Shown here one piece after another: positions 14,950-23,832 of a stretch of DNA of 40,175 nt. Origin of the DNA: Planctomycetota bacterium (lineage in GTDB: Bacteria > Planctomycetota > UBA1135 > GCA-002686595); NCBI GenBank assembly GCA_028278425.1, contig JANQEJ010000019.1, positions 1 to 40,175 on the forward strand. Reading direction: 5' to 3'. The translations under genes and the position numbers were made by a program. The notes beneath the pieces were generated by a model that had not been told where the DNA came from, made no database searches, and worked only from the letters and a program-made list of their open reading frames with translations. How positions within the stretch are numbered: the first letter of the stretch is position 1; each line of letters begins with the position of its first letter.

Positions 14950-17900
14950 TGGGAGCTTTCTGCACGATCTTCATCCACCGTCCCATCCTCGCGATGGTGG
15001 TCTCGATCGTCATCGTGCTGCTCGGCGTGATCTCGATCCCGCTCCTGCCCGTGGCGAGCATGCCGGACATCACGCCGCCGACGGTGCAGGTCACCACCAG
15101 CTACCCGGGAGCCAACGCGCAGGTCGTCGAGGAAACGGTCACCAGCCCGATCGAGCAGCAGGTGAACGGCGTCGAGAACATGATCTACATGTCCTCGAAG
15201 AGCACGAGTGACGGGAGCATGGAGCTCACCGTCACCTTCGAGATCGGCACCGACCCCGACATGGCGGCGGTCCTCACGCAGAACCGCGTCGCGGTCGCCG
15301 AGCCGCTGCTCCCCGAGGAGGTCAAGCGCCAGGGCGTCAAGACGGAGAAGCAGTCCACGTCGATGGTGATGGCCGTCGGGCTGAGGTCGCCCGACGGGCG
15401 CTTCGACGACGTCTACATCAGCAATTACGTCACGACGCGGATCAAGGACGTCCTCGCGCGCCTGCCCGGGGTGGGACAGGTGATGGTGTTCGGCGCCAAG
15501 GACTTCGGGATGCGGATCTGGATCGATCCCGCCCTGCTGCGGTCGCGCGGGTTGACGACGGACGAGGTGATCGAAGCGCTGCGCGAGCAGAACGTGCAGG
15601 TGGCCGCCGGCGCCATCGGCGCACCCCCGATCGAGGCCGGCCAGAACTTCGAGTACACGATCACGACCCTGGGCCGGCTGACCGAGCCCGAGCAGTTCGA
15701 GAACATCATCGTCAAGGCCGGATCGAACGGGGAGCTGATCCGCATCCGCGACGTCGGGCGGGCCGAGCTCGGCTCGCAGACGTACGCCTGGTACGCGCAG
15801 ATGGACGGGAAGCCGGCGTCGATCGTCGGGATCTACCTCCTGCCCGGCGCCAACGCGGTGACGGTCGCCGATTCCGTCAAGGTGGAGATGGAGCGGCTCT
15901 CGGGGAGCTTCCCCGAAGGCTTGACGTACACCATCCCGTACGACACGACGATCTACATCGACCAGTCGATCAAGGAGGTGATCACCACTCTGGTCACGGC
16001 GATCCTGCTCGTGATCCTGGTCGTGTTCGTCTTCCTGCAGGACGTGCGGACGACGCTCATCCCGTCGATCGCGATCCCCGTGTCGCTCATCGGGACCTTC
16101 GCCGTGCTGCTCGCCACGGGCTTCTCGATCAACAACCTGAGCCTCTTCGGGCTGATCCTCGCGATCGGCATCGTGGTGGACGACGCCATCGTGGTCGTCG
16201 AGAACACGATGCGCCTGATGGAGGAGGAGGGTCTCTCGCCCAGGGAGGCGGCGAGCAAGGCGATGCACGAGGTGGGCGGCGCGGTCGTGGCGACGACGCT
16301 CGTGCTCCTGGCCGTCTTCGTGCCCACGCTCGTGATGCCCGGCCTGACCGGGCGGCTCTACATCCAGTTCGCGACGACGATCTCGGTCGCGACGGTGTTC
16401 TCCTCGGTCAACGCGCTGACGCTCAGCCCGGCGCTCTGCGGGCTGCTCCTGCGCCCGCCGGAAAAGTCGAAGCGCCCCTGGCTGTTCTTCCGCTGGTTCA
16501 ACAGCCTGTTCGACCGCATGACGGCGCGGTACATGGGGATCACCACCCGCCTGATCCGCCGGACGGCGATCATGGCGGCGGCCTTCGCCGGCATCGTCGC
16601 CTTCATGCCGTTCGGGTTCGGCCGGATCCCGACCGGGTTCGTGCCCGGCGAGGACGAGGGCTACTTCTTCATCAACGCCGAGCTGCCCGCCGGCGCCTCC
16701 CTCGAGCGCACCGCCGAGGTGGTCGACCAGATCAACGCGATCCTGGCCGACACGCCGGGGGTGAAGACGTCGATCGCGATCGGCGGCTTTTCGCTCTTGA
16801 ACGGCACGCGCGGGGCGAACAGCGCCTTTGCGATCGCGACGCTCGACCACTGGGACGAGCGCGAGGGGATGGAGAACTCCATGTGGGGGATCCTGATGGG
16901 GCGCGTGCAGCCGCGCCTGCTCGCCATCCGCGAGGGGCTGGTCTTCGCCTTCCCGCCGCCGCCGATCCAGGGGGTCGGCGCGGCGAGCGGCTTCGAGATG
17001 CAGCTCCAGGACCGGGGCGGCGTCGGGATCACGCAGCTCGAGCAGTTCGCCGACGACCTCGTCGGCCGGGCGAACGGGAACCCGATGCTCGCGCGCGTCA
17101 ACCAGAACTTCCGCGCCAACGTGCCGCAGCTCTACGCCGACGTGGACCGGGAGAAGGCCAAGGCGCTCGGCGTCCCGCTCCAGAGCGTCTTCAGCACCCT
17201 CCAGGCGAATCTCGGCTCGGCCTACGTCAACGACTTCAACCAGTTCGGCCGCACCTGGCGCGTGATGGTGCAGGCCGACCAGGAGTACCGGGCCAGCGCC
17301 GAGGACATCCAGCGGCTCGAGGTGCGCGACGCCCAGGGCAACATGATCCCGCTCGGGACGCTGGTGTCGGTTCGCGACACCGTCGGGCCGGCGTCGATCA
17401 GCCGCTTCAACCTGTTCCGCTCCGCCACGGTCACCGGCGGCCCGAGCCCGGGCTTCTCGGAGGGCCAGGCCACCGACGAGATCGAGCGGCTCGCCGGCGA
17501 GGTCCTTCCGCCGCAGATGGGCGTCGACTGGTCGGGCGTGACGTTCCAGCAGAAGGCGGCGGGCAACCTGGCGCCGATCATCTTCTCGCTCGCGATCCTG
17601 TTCGCCTTCCTTTTCCTCGCGGCGCAGTACGAGAGCTGGGCCAACCCGCTCTCGGTGATGCTCTCCGTCCCGATGGCGATCTCCGGGGCGATCCTCACCG
17701 TCATGCTGCGCGGGCTCCTGCACCCGATGGAGAACAACGTCTACATGCAGATCGGGATCGTGCTCCTGATCGGCCTGTCGGCGAAGACGGCGATCCTCAT
17801 CGTCGAGTTCGCCAAGCAGCAGCACGAGCAGGAGAAGAAGCCCCTCGTCGAAGCCGCGCTCGCGGCGGCGCGCCTGCGCTTCCGTCCGATCTTGATGACG

Positions 17901-18101
17901 GCCTTCTCCTTCGTCCTCGGCGTGATCCCGCTCGTCATCGCGACCGGCGCGGGCGCGAAGAGCCGCGTCTCCCTCGGCACGACCGTCTTCGGCGGGATGC
18001 TGGTCTATACGCTCCTGGGCGTGTTCTTCATCCCGTTCCTGTACGTCGCCGTCGAGCTCGCCTGGAACAAGCTCTTCCGCAGAGGAGCGACGGAGGCCTA
18101 G
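14949..18101 (+). CDS. RND multidrug efflux pump, HAE1 family (AcrB/MexB-like)
   Basis: A 1050-residue inner-membrane proton antiporter, exactly the family length, with twelve predicted membrane helices and two large periplasmic loops. The proton relay is intact: Asp411-Asp412 in 'GIVVDDAIVVVENT' correspond to AcrB Asp407-Asp408, and Lys946 in 'SAKTAILIVEF' corresponds to AcrB Lys940. It drives export of hydrophobic compounds through the two upstream gene products. No regulator gene (TetR, MarR or two-component) is adjacent, so control is not evident. The stop is followed within 13 bases by the stop of the convergent gene. Confidence 0.97.
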   Translation: MGAFCTIFIHRPILAMVVSIVIVLLGVISIPLLPVASMPDITPPTVQVTTSYPGANAQVVEETVTSPIEQQVNGVENMIYMSSKSTSDGSMELTVTFEIGTDPDMAAVLTQNRVAVAEPLLPEEVKRQGVKTEKQSTSMVMAVGLRSPDGRFDDVYISNYVTTRIKDVLARLPGVGQVMVFGAKDFGMRIWIDPALLRSRGLTTDEVIEALREQNVQVAAGAIGAPPIEAGQNFEYTITTLGRLTEPEQFENIIVKAGSNGELIRIRDVGRAELGSQTYAWYAQMDGKPASIVGIYLLPGANAVTVADSVKVEMERLSGSFPEGLTYTIPYDTTIYIDQSIKEVITTLVTAILLVILVVFVFLQDVRTTLIPSIAIPVSLIGTFAVLLATGFSINNLSLFGLILAIGIVVDDAIVVVENTMRLMEEEGLSPREAASKAMHEVGGAVVATTLVLLAVFVPTLVMPGLTGRLYIQFATTISVATVFSSVNALTLSPALCGLLLRPPEKSKRPWLFFRWFNSLFDRMTARYMGITTRLIRRTAIMAAAFAGIVAFMPFGFGRIPTGFVPGEDEGYFFINAELPAGASLERTAEVVDQINAILADTPGVKTSIAIGGFSLLNGTRGANSAFAIATLDHWDEREGMENSMWGILMGRVQPRLLAIREGLVFAFPPPPIQGVGAASGFEMQLQDRGGVGITQLEQFADDLVGRANGNPMLARVNQNFRANVPQLYADVDREKAKALGVPLQSVFSTLQANLGSAYVNDFNQFGRTWRVMVQADQEYRASAEDIQRLEVRDAQGNMIPLGTLVSVRDTVGPASISRFNLFRSATVTGGPSPGFSEGQATDEIERLAGEVLPPQMGVDWSGVTFQQKAAGNLAPIIFSLAILFAFLFLAAQYESWANPLSVMLSVPMAISGAILTVMLRGLLHPMENNVYMQIGIVLLIGLSAKTAILIVEFAKQQHEQEKKPLVEAALAAARLRFRPILMTAFSFVLGVIPLVIATGAGAKSRVSLGTTVFGGMLVYTLLGVFFIPFLYVAVELAWNKLFRRGATEA

Positions 18102-18113
18102 CCGCCCCGCCCC

Positions 18114-19346
18114 CTAGGGGAAGTTCAGGTTCAGGATGTGGTCGCTCCGGAAGGGCACGTTCATCGTCGTCGCCCCGCCGACGATCGAGTTCGCCTGGTC
18201 GACGAAGGTCTGCTGGAGCGGGAACCCGGGGAAGTCGGCCGACGACGCGAAGTAGCCGCCGATCGTCGTCACGCCGAAGAAGACCTCCTCGCGCGTGTTG
18301 CCCGTGCACGGGTCGAAATAGTCGTAGCCGCCCGTGCTCCAGCGCAGGGTCTCCAAGCCGGGGTAGGTGGTTGGATCCGTCCAGGCTCCGAGGCCCATCG
18401 ACACGAACCCGGGCAGGAACGGACCGCCCGGCGTGAAGATCGACGTTCCGCACGACCCGCCCAGGCCGAGGTCCGAGATCGCGTACTGGAGCGGCGCGGT
18501 CGGGAATCCGCAGAGGCAGAGCTCCTGTTGCACCTCCAGACCGGCGTCGATCTGTTCCTCGAACTCACAATCCGTCGGTCCGAAGGCCGGAGGCGTGGGG
18601 AGCCTGCGCCGGCGGACGGCCTCGCTCGCCGTGCCGCCCGCCTCGAGCGGCTGGATCGGGCCGATCGCGAAGCCCGCGGACGGACCGATGAAGGTGTACG
18701 CCCGGTTGAAGTGGAAGAAGCCGGCGCGCGGAAAGCCCGGCGCGTGGTCGACGACGTCGCAGGAGTGCGTGAGCATCCAGGCGTGCTGGAAGACGCCGGT
18801 GCCACAATCCTCGGCGAAGTCGACGTATCCGGTGAAGCGGACCTTGCCGAAGGCCGCCTCGCAGGGCGGCACCGGACAGGGGGACAGCCCCGCGGCCGCC
18901 GTCGCGGACAGGTCGCCGTTCACGAGGAAGCGCCAGACCTGGAGGGTTGCGCCGGAGGGTTCGATTTCGACCCAGGTACGCGAATAGAGCAGCCGCAGGA
19001 GCCCGCGCCACAACACCGTACCGGCGGCGTCGGTCAGCGTGAGTCCAGCGAAGCGCTCGCCGCAGGCCGCGATCGGCGCGAAGGCGGGGCCGGCGAAGGG
19101 GAGGACCGTTCCCGGACCGCGCCAGTTCGCGGTGACGGTGAAGAGCGACTCGACGTCGCAGTCGCGCCAGCAGATCTTGTGGGCGTCCTGGGTGAAGTCC
19201 TGCAGCCGCGGCAGGGTCGGCGTGACGGTCGTGCAACACGGCCCGACCGCGAGGCCGTCCGGGGTGGGGCACTGGGCTTGGGCGAGGCTCCCGGCGCCGA
19301 GCAGACAGAGGGCGAGCGCAAGCGGGCGGATCCAGGGGCGAAGCAT
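18114..19346 (-). CDS. Secreted Cys-containing protein of unknown function
   Basis: A 410-residue protein. ATG 19346 has AGGAG 7-8 nt upstream and is preferred over the upstream codon at 19370. The signal peptide covers about residues 1-24 (cleavage near AQA-Q). The mature protein has more than 15 cysteines, including 'GPCCT' and a 'CLCG' cluster, which suggests disulfides and an extracellular site. The composition is Gly/Pro/aromatic-rich and beta-like. I recognise no domain, and it lacks the NA(V/L)xV ending of other secreted proteins here. Confidence 0.78.
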   Translation of the reverse strand: MLRPWIRPLALALCLLGAGSLAQAQCPTPDGLAVGPCCTTVTPTLPRLQDFTQDAHKICWRDCDVESLFTVTANWRGPGTVLPFAGPAFAPIAACGERFAGLTLTDAAGTVLWRGLLRLLYSRTWVEIEPSGATLQVWRFLVNGDLSATAAAGLSPCPVPPCEAAFGKVRFTGYVDFAEDCGTGVFQHAWMLTHSCDVVDHAPGFPRAGFFHFNRAYTFIGPSAGFAIGPIQPLEAGGTASEAVRRRRLPTPPAFGPTDCEFEEQIDAGLEVQQELCLCGFPTAPLQYAISDLGLGGSCGTSIFTPGGPFLPGFVSMGLGAWTDPTTYPGLETLRWSTGGYDYFDPCTGNTREEVFFGVTTIGGYFASSADFPGFPLQQTFVDQANSIVGGATTMNVPFRSDHILNLNFP

Positions 19347-19389
19347 TGGTTTCTCCTGGTGGGGGGACAAGGCGGGGCAAGACCTTCGG

Positions 19390-19395
19390 AGTATA
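19390..19395 (-). promoter_or_regulatory. -10 hexamer TATACT of the Cys-containing secreted protein gene
   Basis: On the minus strand TATACT lies 43 nt upstream of ATG 19346. The leader carries AGGAG, so this is a conventional leadered gene. Confidence 0.4.
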
Positions 19396-19453
19396 CCGGC
19401 GTCTTTACGAATCGGTGGGGCGTCCCGCCACGCACACCGGCGTCGGGCTCGAG

Positions 19454-19459
19454 TACCAT
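19454..19459 (+). promoter_or_regulatory. -10 hexamer TACCAT upstream of the HExxH gene
   Basis: TACCAT lies 33 nt before ATG 19493, and AGGA sits just upstream of the ATG. This is a conventional leadered arrangement. Confidence 0.35.
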
Positions 19460-19492
19460 GTCACGCCGAGCACCCACCCTGGCAGGACGAGC

Positions 19493-20372
19493 ATGTTCGC
19501 GCGCTTCTTTCTCTTCCTCTTCGTGCTGATCGCGGCGCCCGCCGACCTCACGCTGCGCGGCAAGGAGTGCCGCATCAAGACGAACCTCCCGGCGAAGGTC
19601 GCGAAGCCCATTCCCGACCGGATCGATCGCTACTGCGAGAACTTCAAGCGGTTCTACGACGAGCTCGGCCTGAAGCCCAAAGCGAGCAACAAGGTCGTCA
19701 TCCGCGTGTTCGCGACGCACGAGGAGTACACCGACTTCTACCACCGCTCTTCTCCCGGCAAGGACCCGCCGGCGGCGTACTTCTCGCCGTCGCTGAACGG
19801 CGTGGTGTCCTACCACGACCCCGACGACCCGTACCTGCGGCAGGTGCTCTTCCACGAGACGAGCCACCAGTACCTCAACCGGTACACGACCGCGGCGCCG
19901 AAGTGGGCGAACGAAGGGCTGGCCGAGTACTTCGAGGGATGGCAGCTCGACGAGGAGGGCTCGTTGCTCAAGCGGCGCCCGCCCTTCTACGACCTTCTGA
20001 CGCTTCAGGAGGCGCTCGCCGACGACGAGTACCTGAAGCCGAAGGAGCTCATCCAGATGAAGTCCAAGGTGTTCATGGACTTCCGGGAGAACTACCCGGC
20101 GCTGCACACGCCTTCGAGAAGCGCTGGAAGGAGTTCGTTCGGGGGATCGAGATCGAGCCGGAGACGGCCGACGACCACGTGATCCTCGCGCCCAACCTGC
20201 GCGGCGAGCGCGAGTACGAGAAGTCGATCGAGCAGTACGAGGCCGCCCTGGCGAAGGACCCGTCCACGCCGACGGTGCGCTACTGGGTCGGGGGACCGGA
20301 AGGAAGCCGACCCAGGAGGACGAGGAGGTTCGGGCCTACTACGAGTCAATGCTCGAGGAGTTCAAGGGCTAG
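19493..20372 (+). pseudogene. Secreted HExxH (DUF1570/peptidase-MA-like) protein with two frameshifts
   Basis: The first frame from ATG 19493 encodes a signal peptide (MFARFFLFLFVLIAAPA) and a gluzincin-like domain with HETSH and, 20-25 residues later, 'WANEGLAEYFEG', the classic HExxH plus (N)EGxAEY arrangement. Near 20100 the protein continues in a second frame as 'AFEKRWKEFVRGIEIEPE' and a TPR-like 'YEKSIEQYEAALAKDP'. Near 20295 it continues in a third frame as 'EDEEVRAYYESMLEEFKG', ending at TAG 20370-20372. Both shifts are in the same direction, equivalent to loss of one base each. The intact product would be about 290 residues. As read, the first frame stops at 20182 with a nonsense Arg/Ser tail. 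Confidence 0.75.
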
Positions 20373-20396
20373 CCGACCGCGAGCCGCCTTCTGCGA

Positions 20397-20402
20397 TAGC
20401 CT
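20397..20402 (+). promoter_or_regulatory. -10 hexamer TAGCCT of the sulfatase-like gene
   Basis: TAGCCT ends exactly 6 nt before GTG 20409, which predicts a leaderless transcript. The gene lies only 37 bases after the preceding frameshifted gene, so read-through is also possible. Confidence 0.45.
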
Positions 20403-20408
20403 TGTGGA

Positions 20409-21758
20409 GTGATTCCGCGCGCCAAGAACGTCCTTCCGCTCCTCGCCTCGGTCCCGTGCCTCGCGCTTCCCGGCTGCGAGGCGCGGGCGGCCGAGCCCCC
20501 GCCGCCGTCGGTGATCCTGATCTCGCTCGACACCCTGCGGGCGGGGCACATGAGCGTCTACGGCTACCAGCGCGAGACGACGCCGTACCTGGAGAAGCTT
20601 GCGCGGGAGTCGCTCGTCTTCGACCAGGCGTTCGCGAGCTCGTGCTGGACCCTGATCGCCCACGTCTCGATGCTGACCGGGCTCTACCCGAACCAGCACG
20701 GGGTCACGGACCGCGATCTCGCCATCTCGCCCGAGGCGCCGCTCCTCGCGGAGCGGCTGCAGGAGCGCGGGTACCAGACGTTCGGGTTCTACAAGCCCGG
20801 CTTCATCGGTGAGGAATACGGGCACCAGCGCGGCTTCGACGTCTTCGTGTCGCACGAGCGCGCGCACCAGGCCGAGGCGAACATGGAGGACGCGCTCCCG
20901 GACATCCATCCGAACCGCCCGTTCTTCCTGTTCCTGCACCTCTTCGACATTCACTCGGCGCCGATGTACAGGGGGGACGCGCCCTACTACCGGCCGCCGT
21001 CGCCCTACGACACGATCTTCGAGCCCGACGCCAAGGAGCGGCTGAAGGGCGTGAACTTCCGGGCGGTGCACGACAACAAGGCGAGGCTCACCGCGGATCA
21101 GCGCCGGGCGATGGTCACGCTCTACGACGGCAACATCCGCTACGTGGACGCGAAGCTCGAGAAGTGGATCGAGGGCTGGCGCGAGCAGGGACTGCTCGAC
21201 CGGGCGATCCTCATCATCACGGCCGACCACGGCGAGTCCCTCGGCCAGCGCTTCGGCCGGATCTCCGGACACGGGCGCATGTTCCAGGACGCGCTCGACA
21301 TCCCGCTCATCATCCGGTTCCCCGACGGGCGGCACGCCGGCGAGCGCACCGATACCGTGGCGCACCACGTCGACATCGTCCCGACGGCGCTCGACTACCT
21401 CGGCCTCTCTCCCGACCCGAACCTGCCGGGTTACTCGCTGCTCGGCGAGGTCCCAGAGGACCGGGTCGTCGTGGCCGGGAAGCCTCCGCTCGCGGCGAAG
21501 ATCCAGCTCCCCTTCAAGGTGGTGTCGGGGAACAACGCGCCGCGCTGGGTGTACCAGCTCGAGAAGGATCCGCTGGAGATCGACCCGCTTACCAAGAAGG
21601 ACGAGGTCGCGGCGAAGGACCGGGAGCTCGCGGTGAAGTTCAGGGAAGAGCTCGGCGCCAAGGCCGACTTCAAGGTCACGCCCGTTCCCGCCGGCGAGGC
21701 CGACGCCGCGCTCGTCGAGGAGCTCAAGGCGATGGGCTACATCGGCGACGGCGATTAA
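20409..21758 (+). CDS. Sulfatase/alkaline-phosphatase superfamily lipoprotein with Thr at the nucleophile position
   Basis: A 449-residue protein with lipobox LPGC (Cys23). The superfamily signature is clear: Asp41 in 'ISLDTLRAGHMSVYGY', 'SMLTGLYPNQHGV' (87-99), 'TADHGES' (271-277) and His288 in SGHG. True sulfatases have C-x-(P/S)-x-R before the TG motif, where Cys becomes formylglycine. Aligning back from TG, this protein has Thr81 (in CWTLIAH) at that position. It belongs to the subgroup that retains the fold with Thr or Ser, as in phosphodiesterases and phosphoglycerol transferases, and is unlikely to be a formylglycine sulfatase. The substrate is unknown; the location is the periplasmic or outer-membrane face. 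Confidence 0.88.
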   Translation: MIPRAKNVLPLLASVPCLALPGCEARAAEPPPPSVILISLDTLRAGHMSVYGYQRETTPYLEKLARESLVFDQAFASSCWTLIAHVSMLTGLYPNQHGVTDRDLAISPEAPLLAERLQERGYQTFGFYKPGFIGEEYGHQRGFDVFVSHERAHQAEANMEDALPDIHPNRPFFLFLHLFDIHSAPMYRGDAPYYRPPSPYDTIFEPDAKERLKGVNFRAVHDNKARLTADQRRAMVTLYDGNIRYVDAKLEKWIEGWREQGLLDRAILIITADHGESLGQRFGRISGHGRMFQDALDIPLIIRFPDGRHAGERTDTVAHHVDIVPTALDYLGLSPDPNLPGYSLLGEVPEDRVVVAGKPPLAAKIQLPFKVVSGNNAPRWVYQLEKDPLEIDPLTKKDEVAAKDRELAVKFREELGAKADFKVTPVPAGEADAALVEELKAMGYIGDGD

Positions 21759-21763
21759 GCGAA

Positions 21764-21798
21764 ACGGCCCGCCGGGAGGAGAGCTCCCGGCGGGCCGT
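21764..21798. terminator. Perfect 15-bp hairpin between convergent genes
   Basis: ACGGCCCGCCGGGAG (21764-21778) pairs without mismatch with 21784-21798 across the loop GAGAG. It lies 5 bases after the sulfatase-like stop and 20 bases before the stop of the FG-GAP gene. It is the strongest terminator-like structure in the window, although it lacks a U-tract. Confidence 0.8.
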
Positions 21799-21818
21799 GC
21801 TTCGTCCCGGGGTTGGGT

Positions 21819-23654
21819 CTAGAGCTGGACCTCGACCGCGTTCGAGATGTCCCAGCCCGAGGTGATGGTCCCATCGAGCGTCGCGGCCTGAACGTAGATC
21901 TTCAAGCCGCTGCCGTTGCCGACGAGCACGCCGGGCAGGTTGATTTCGCCCGACGCGTCCGTGCCCGACGGGGCGACGAGCGCGATCGGGAACGGAACCA
22001 GGAAGCCGCCGGCGGCGGGGATGGGGTTCTTGTTCAGCCCGACGATGAGCGCGGTGAACGAGCTCGCCGGCGCGCCGGTCAGCTTCAGGTCCGCGGTGTT
22101 GCCCGGGACCGTGAGGTCGTCGCCGCAGACCGAGAGCGTCGAGAAGCCCGGGCCGCCGAGGCCGACGGAGAGCTGGCACTCGACGCCGCCGTCCTGCGTG
22201 TAGACGTCGGTGCCCGCGGCCCGCGAGATCACGAAGTCCATGTCGGTGTCGTTGTCGATGTCGGCCACGACGAAGTCGTGGGTGTCCCGGAGCGTGGACT
22301 GCGTCAGCCCGACGACTCCGATCCAACCCGCGCCGGGGCTTTCGCGCTCTTCGACGAGCGTGATCTGGTCGCCGGGGTTGCCGCCGGGGTTGTGGTAGAT
22401 GTGCAGCCGGCGGTTGCCGCCGGGGATGTCCACGTCGATGTCGGCGTGCATCGAATCCGCCCAGCCGTCGCCGTCGATGTCGACGATCAGGTTGTTGCTG
22501 CCGAAGCCGTCGTCACCGCCCTGGAGGAACTGGTACGTCATCGCCGGGCCCCAGATCACGCGGCCGAGCTCGTCGTTGCCGGTGTTGTAGCGATAGCGGT
22601 CGCTGCCGTCGTCGCTGATCACCAGGTCGAGGCGGCCGTCGTTGTTGAGGTCGCCCTCGCTCACGTGATAGGGCGCGAAGCCGAGGTGGAACTTGTCGTT
22701 GAGGTTGAACACCCCCTCGTTGCCGGGGTTGTTGTACATCACGCGCACGTCCTGCGGCGGGTTCAGCGCGGTGTCCTTGACGATGTCGTTGGCGCCGTCC
22801 TGGTTCATGTCCGCGATGACCACGGCCATGCCGAAGGCGGACAGCAGCATGTCGGAGGTCATCCGGAGCTGGCTCTCGTCGGCGAAGTAGCCGGTCCCGT
22901 CGTTGATCAGGAGCCGGTCGTTCATGTCGAAGCCGAACGGCTGGCCCACGCCGCCGGCGCCGGACGAGTCGTAGTCGCCGAAGTAGAGGTCCGGCAGCCC
23001 GTCGCCGGTCACGTCACCCGCGGCGACGGAGCAGAAGCGCGGGTTGGTCGGGTTGCCCGTGCTGAACGACACCATCTGCGGGATGCGCGCGTCCTCGTGC
23101 TGGAGGCCGAGCCACGCTCCGGAAGCGTCGCGCCCGAGGTTCATGTAGATCCGCGGGTGGCCGATCGCCTTCGAGTCCCCGTCGCTGAGCGTGGTCGCCG
23201 TCACCACGTCGAGCCACGTGTCGCCGTTGAAGTCGGCGAGGGCCACGTCGCGGTCGTTGGTGGGGGTCAGGAAGCCCTGGTCGCCGGGCAGGTCCGACGC
23301 GCTCGCGTGCGTCGCGGTCATGTCGGTCAGGACGCCCTGGACGTTCATCAGGAGGATGTTGTCCCGCTTGCCTTCCGACGTGAACGGCTGCTTGCGGACG
23401 ATGACGACGTCCATCCAGCCGTCCTTGTCGAGATCGCCCCAGGCGAAGTCGGTCTCGATGCCGATCAGGCCGCCGCCGGGCGTGTCCCCGGGGAGCGACG
23501 TGGTCTCGTTCGAGATGTGGAGCGGCGTGGGCCCGAGGAGGGAGTTGTCCTTCGTAAAGGAAGCCCACTGGTTGTCGAATTGCGCGGAGGCGGTGGAGGC
23601 CAGGCCGACGGACAAAGTCCCGGCCAGGAAGAAGAGCTGGCTTCTCATTCTCAT
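21819..23654 (-). CDS. Secreted FG-GAP/VCBS repeat protein with planctomycete-type C-terminal domain
   Basis: A 611-residue protein with a signal peptide (cleavage near ASA-Q24). Seven calcium-loop motifs of the FG-GAP/VCBS type occur (for example GDLDKDGWMDVV, ADFNGDTWLDVV, GDVTGDGLPDLY, ADMNQDGANDIV, GDLNNDGRLDLV, VDIDGDGWADSM, ADIDNDTDMDFV), spaced as in a seven-bladed propeller. The last ~110 residues are a separate domain with a pair of Cys, a 'FPIAL' strand and the ending ISNAVEVQL. Such proteins are secreted or surface-bound; the ligand is unknown. ATG 23654 is preceded by AGAGAGG. It is a single gene, divergent from the aldolase operon. Confidence 0.9.
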   Translation of the reverse strand: MRMRSQLFFLAGTLSVGLASTASAQFDNQWASFTKDNSLLGPTPLHISNETTSLPGDTPGGGLIGIETDFAWGDLDKDGWMDVVIVRKQPFTSEGKRDNILLMNVQGVLTDMTATHASASDLPGDQGFLTPTNDRDVALADFNGDTWLDVVTATTLSDGDSKAIGHPRIYMNLGRDASGAWLGLQHEDARIPQMVSFSTGNPTNPRFCSVAAGDVTGDGLPDLYFGDYDSSGAGGVGQPFGFDMNDRLLINDGTGYFADESQLRMTSDMLLSAFGMAVVIADMNQDGANDIVKDTALNPPQDVRVMYNNPGNEGVFNLNDKFHLGFAPYHVSEGDLNNDGRLDLVISDDGSDRYRYNTGNDELGRVIWGPAMTYQFLQGGDDGFGSNNLIVDIDGDGWADSMHADIDVDIPGGNRRLHIYHNPGGNPGDQITLVEERESPGAGWIGVVGLTQSTLRDTHDFVVADIDNDTDMDFVISRAAGTDVYTQDGGVECQLSVGLGGPGFSTLSVCGDDLTVPGNTADLKLTGAPASSFTALIVGLNKNPIPAAGGFLVPFPIALVAPSGTDASGEINLPGVLVGNGSGLKIYVQAATLDGTITSGWDISNAVEVQL

Positions 23655-23801
23655 GGGGGTCGTACCTCTCTCCGGAGCGGGAGAGTCGGGGATTCGAGGG
23701 AGGAGGACCGGCAGGCACGTGGCCGGGTCAGGTCACCATTAGACACGGCGCGAGGGTCGATGGGAAGGTCGCCGCAGGGGGGAAACCCGCGTTCCCGAGG
23801 C

Positions 23802-23820
23802 CGGGAAGGGGCCTTTCCCG
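23802..23820 (+). other. Hairpin just upstream of the aldolase promoter hexamer
   Basis: CGGGAAGG (23802-23809) can pair with CCTTTCCCG (23812-23820) with a one-base bulge. It lies between the -35 and -10 regions of the predicted aldolase promoter. It could be an operator-like palindrome; no regulator can be named. Confidence 0.3.
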
Positions 23821-23826
23821 TAGGAT
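23821..23826 (+). promoter_or_regulatory. -10 hexamer TAGGAT of the aldolase-decarboxylase operon
   Basis: TAGGAT ends 6 nt before GTG 23833, the same leaderless geometry as at the sulfatase-like gene. Confidence 0.5.
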
Positions 23827-23832
23827 CCCCGC

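Noticed and set aside
14880..17825. 981-codon minus-strand open frame inside the RND pump gene
   Set aside because: The opposite strand encodes a complete 1050-residue AcrB-like pump with intact proton-relay residues; the antisense translation is Asp/His/Arg-rich low complexity.
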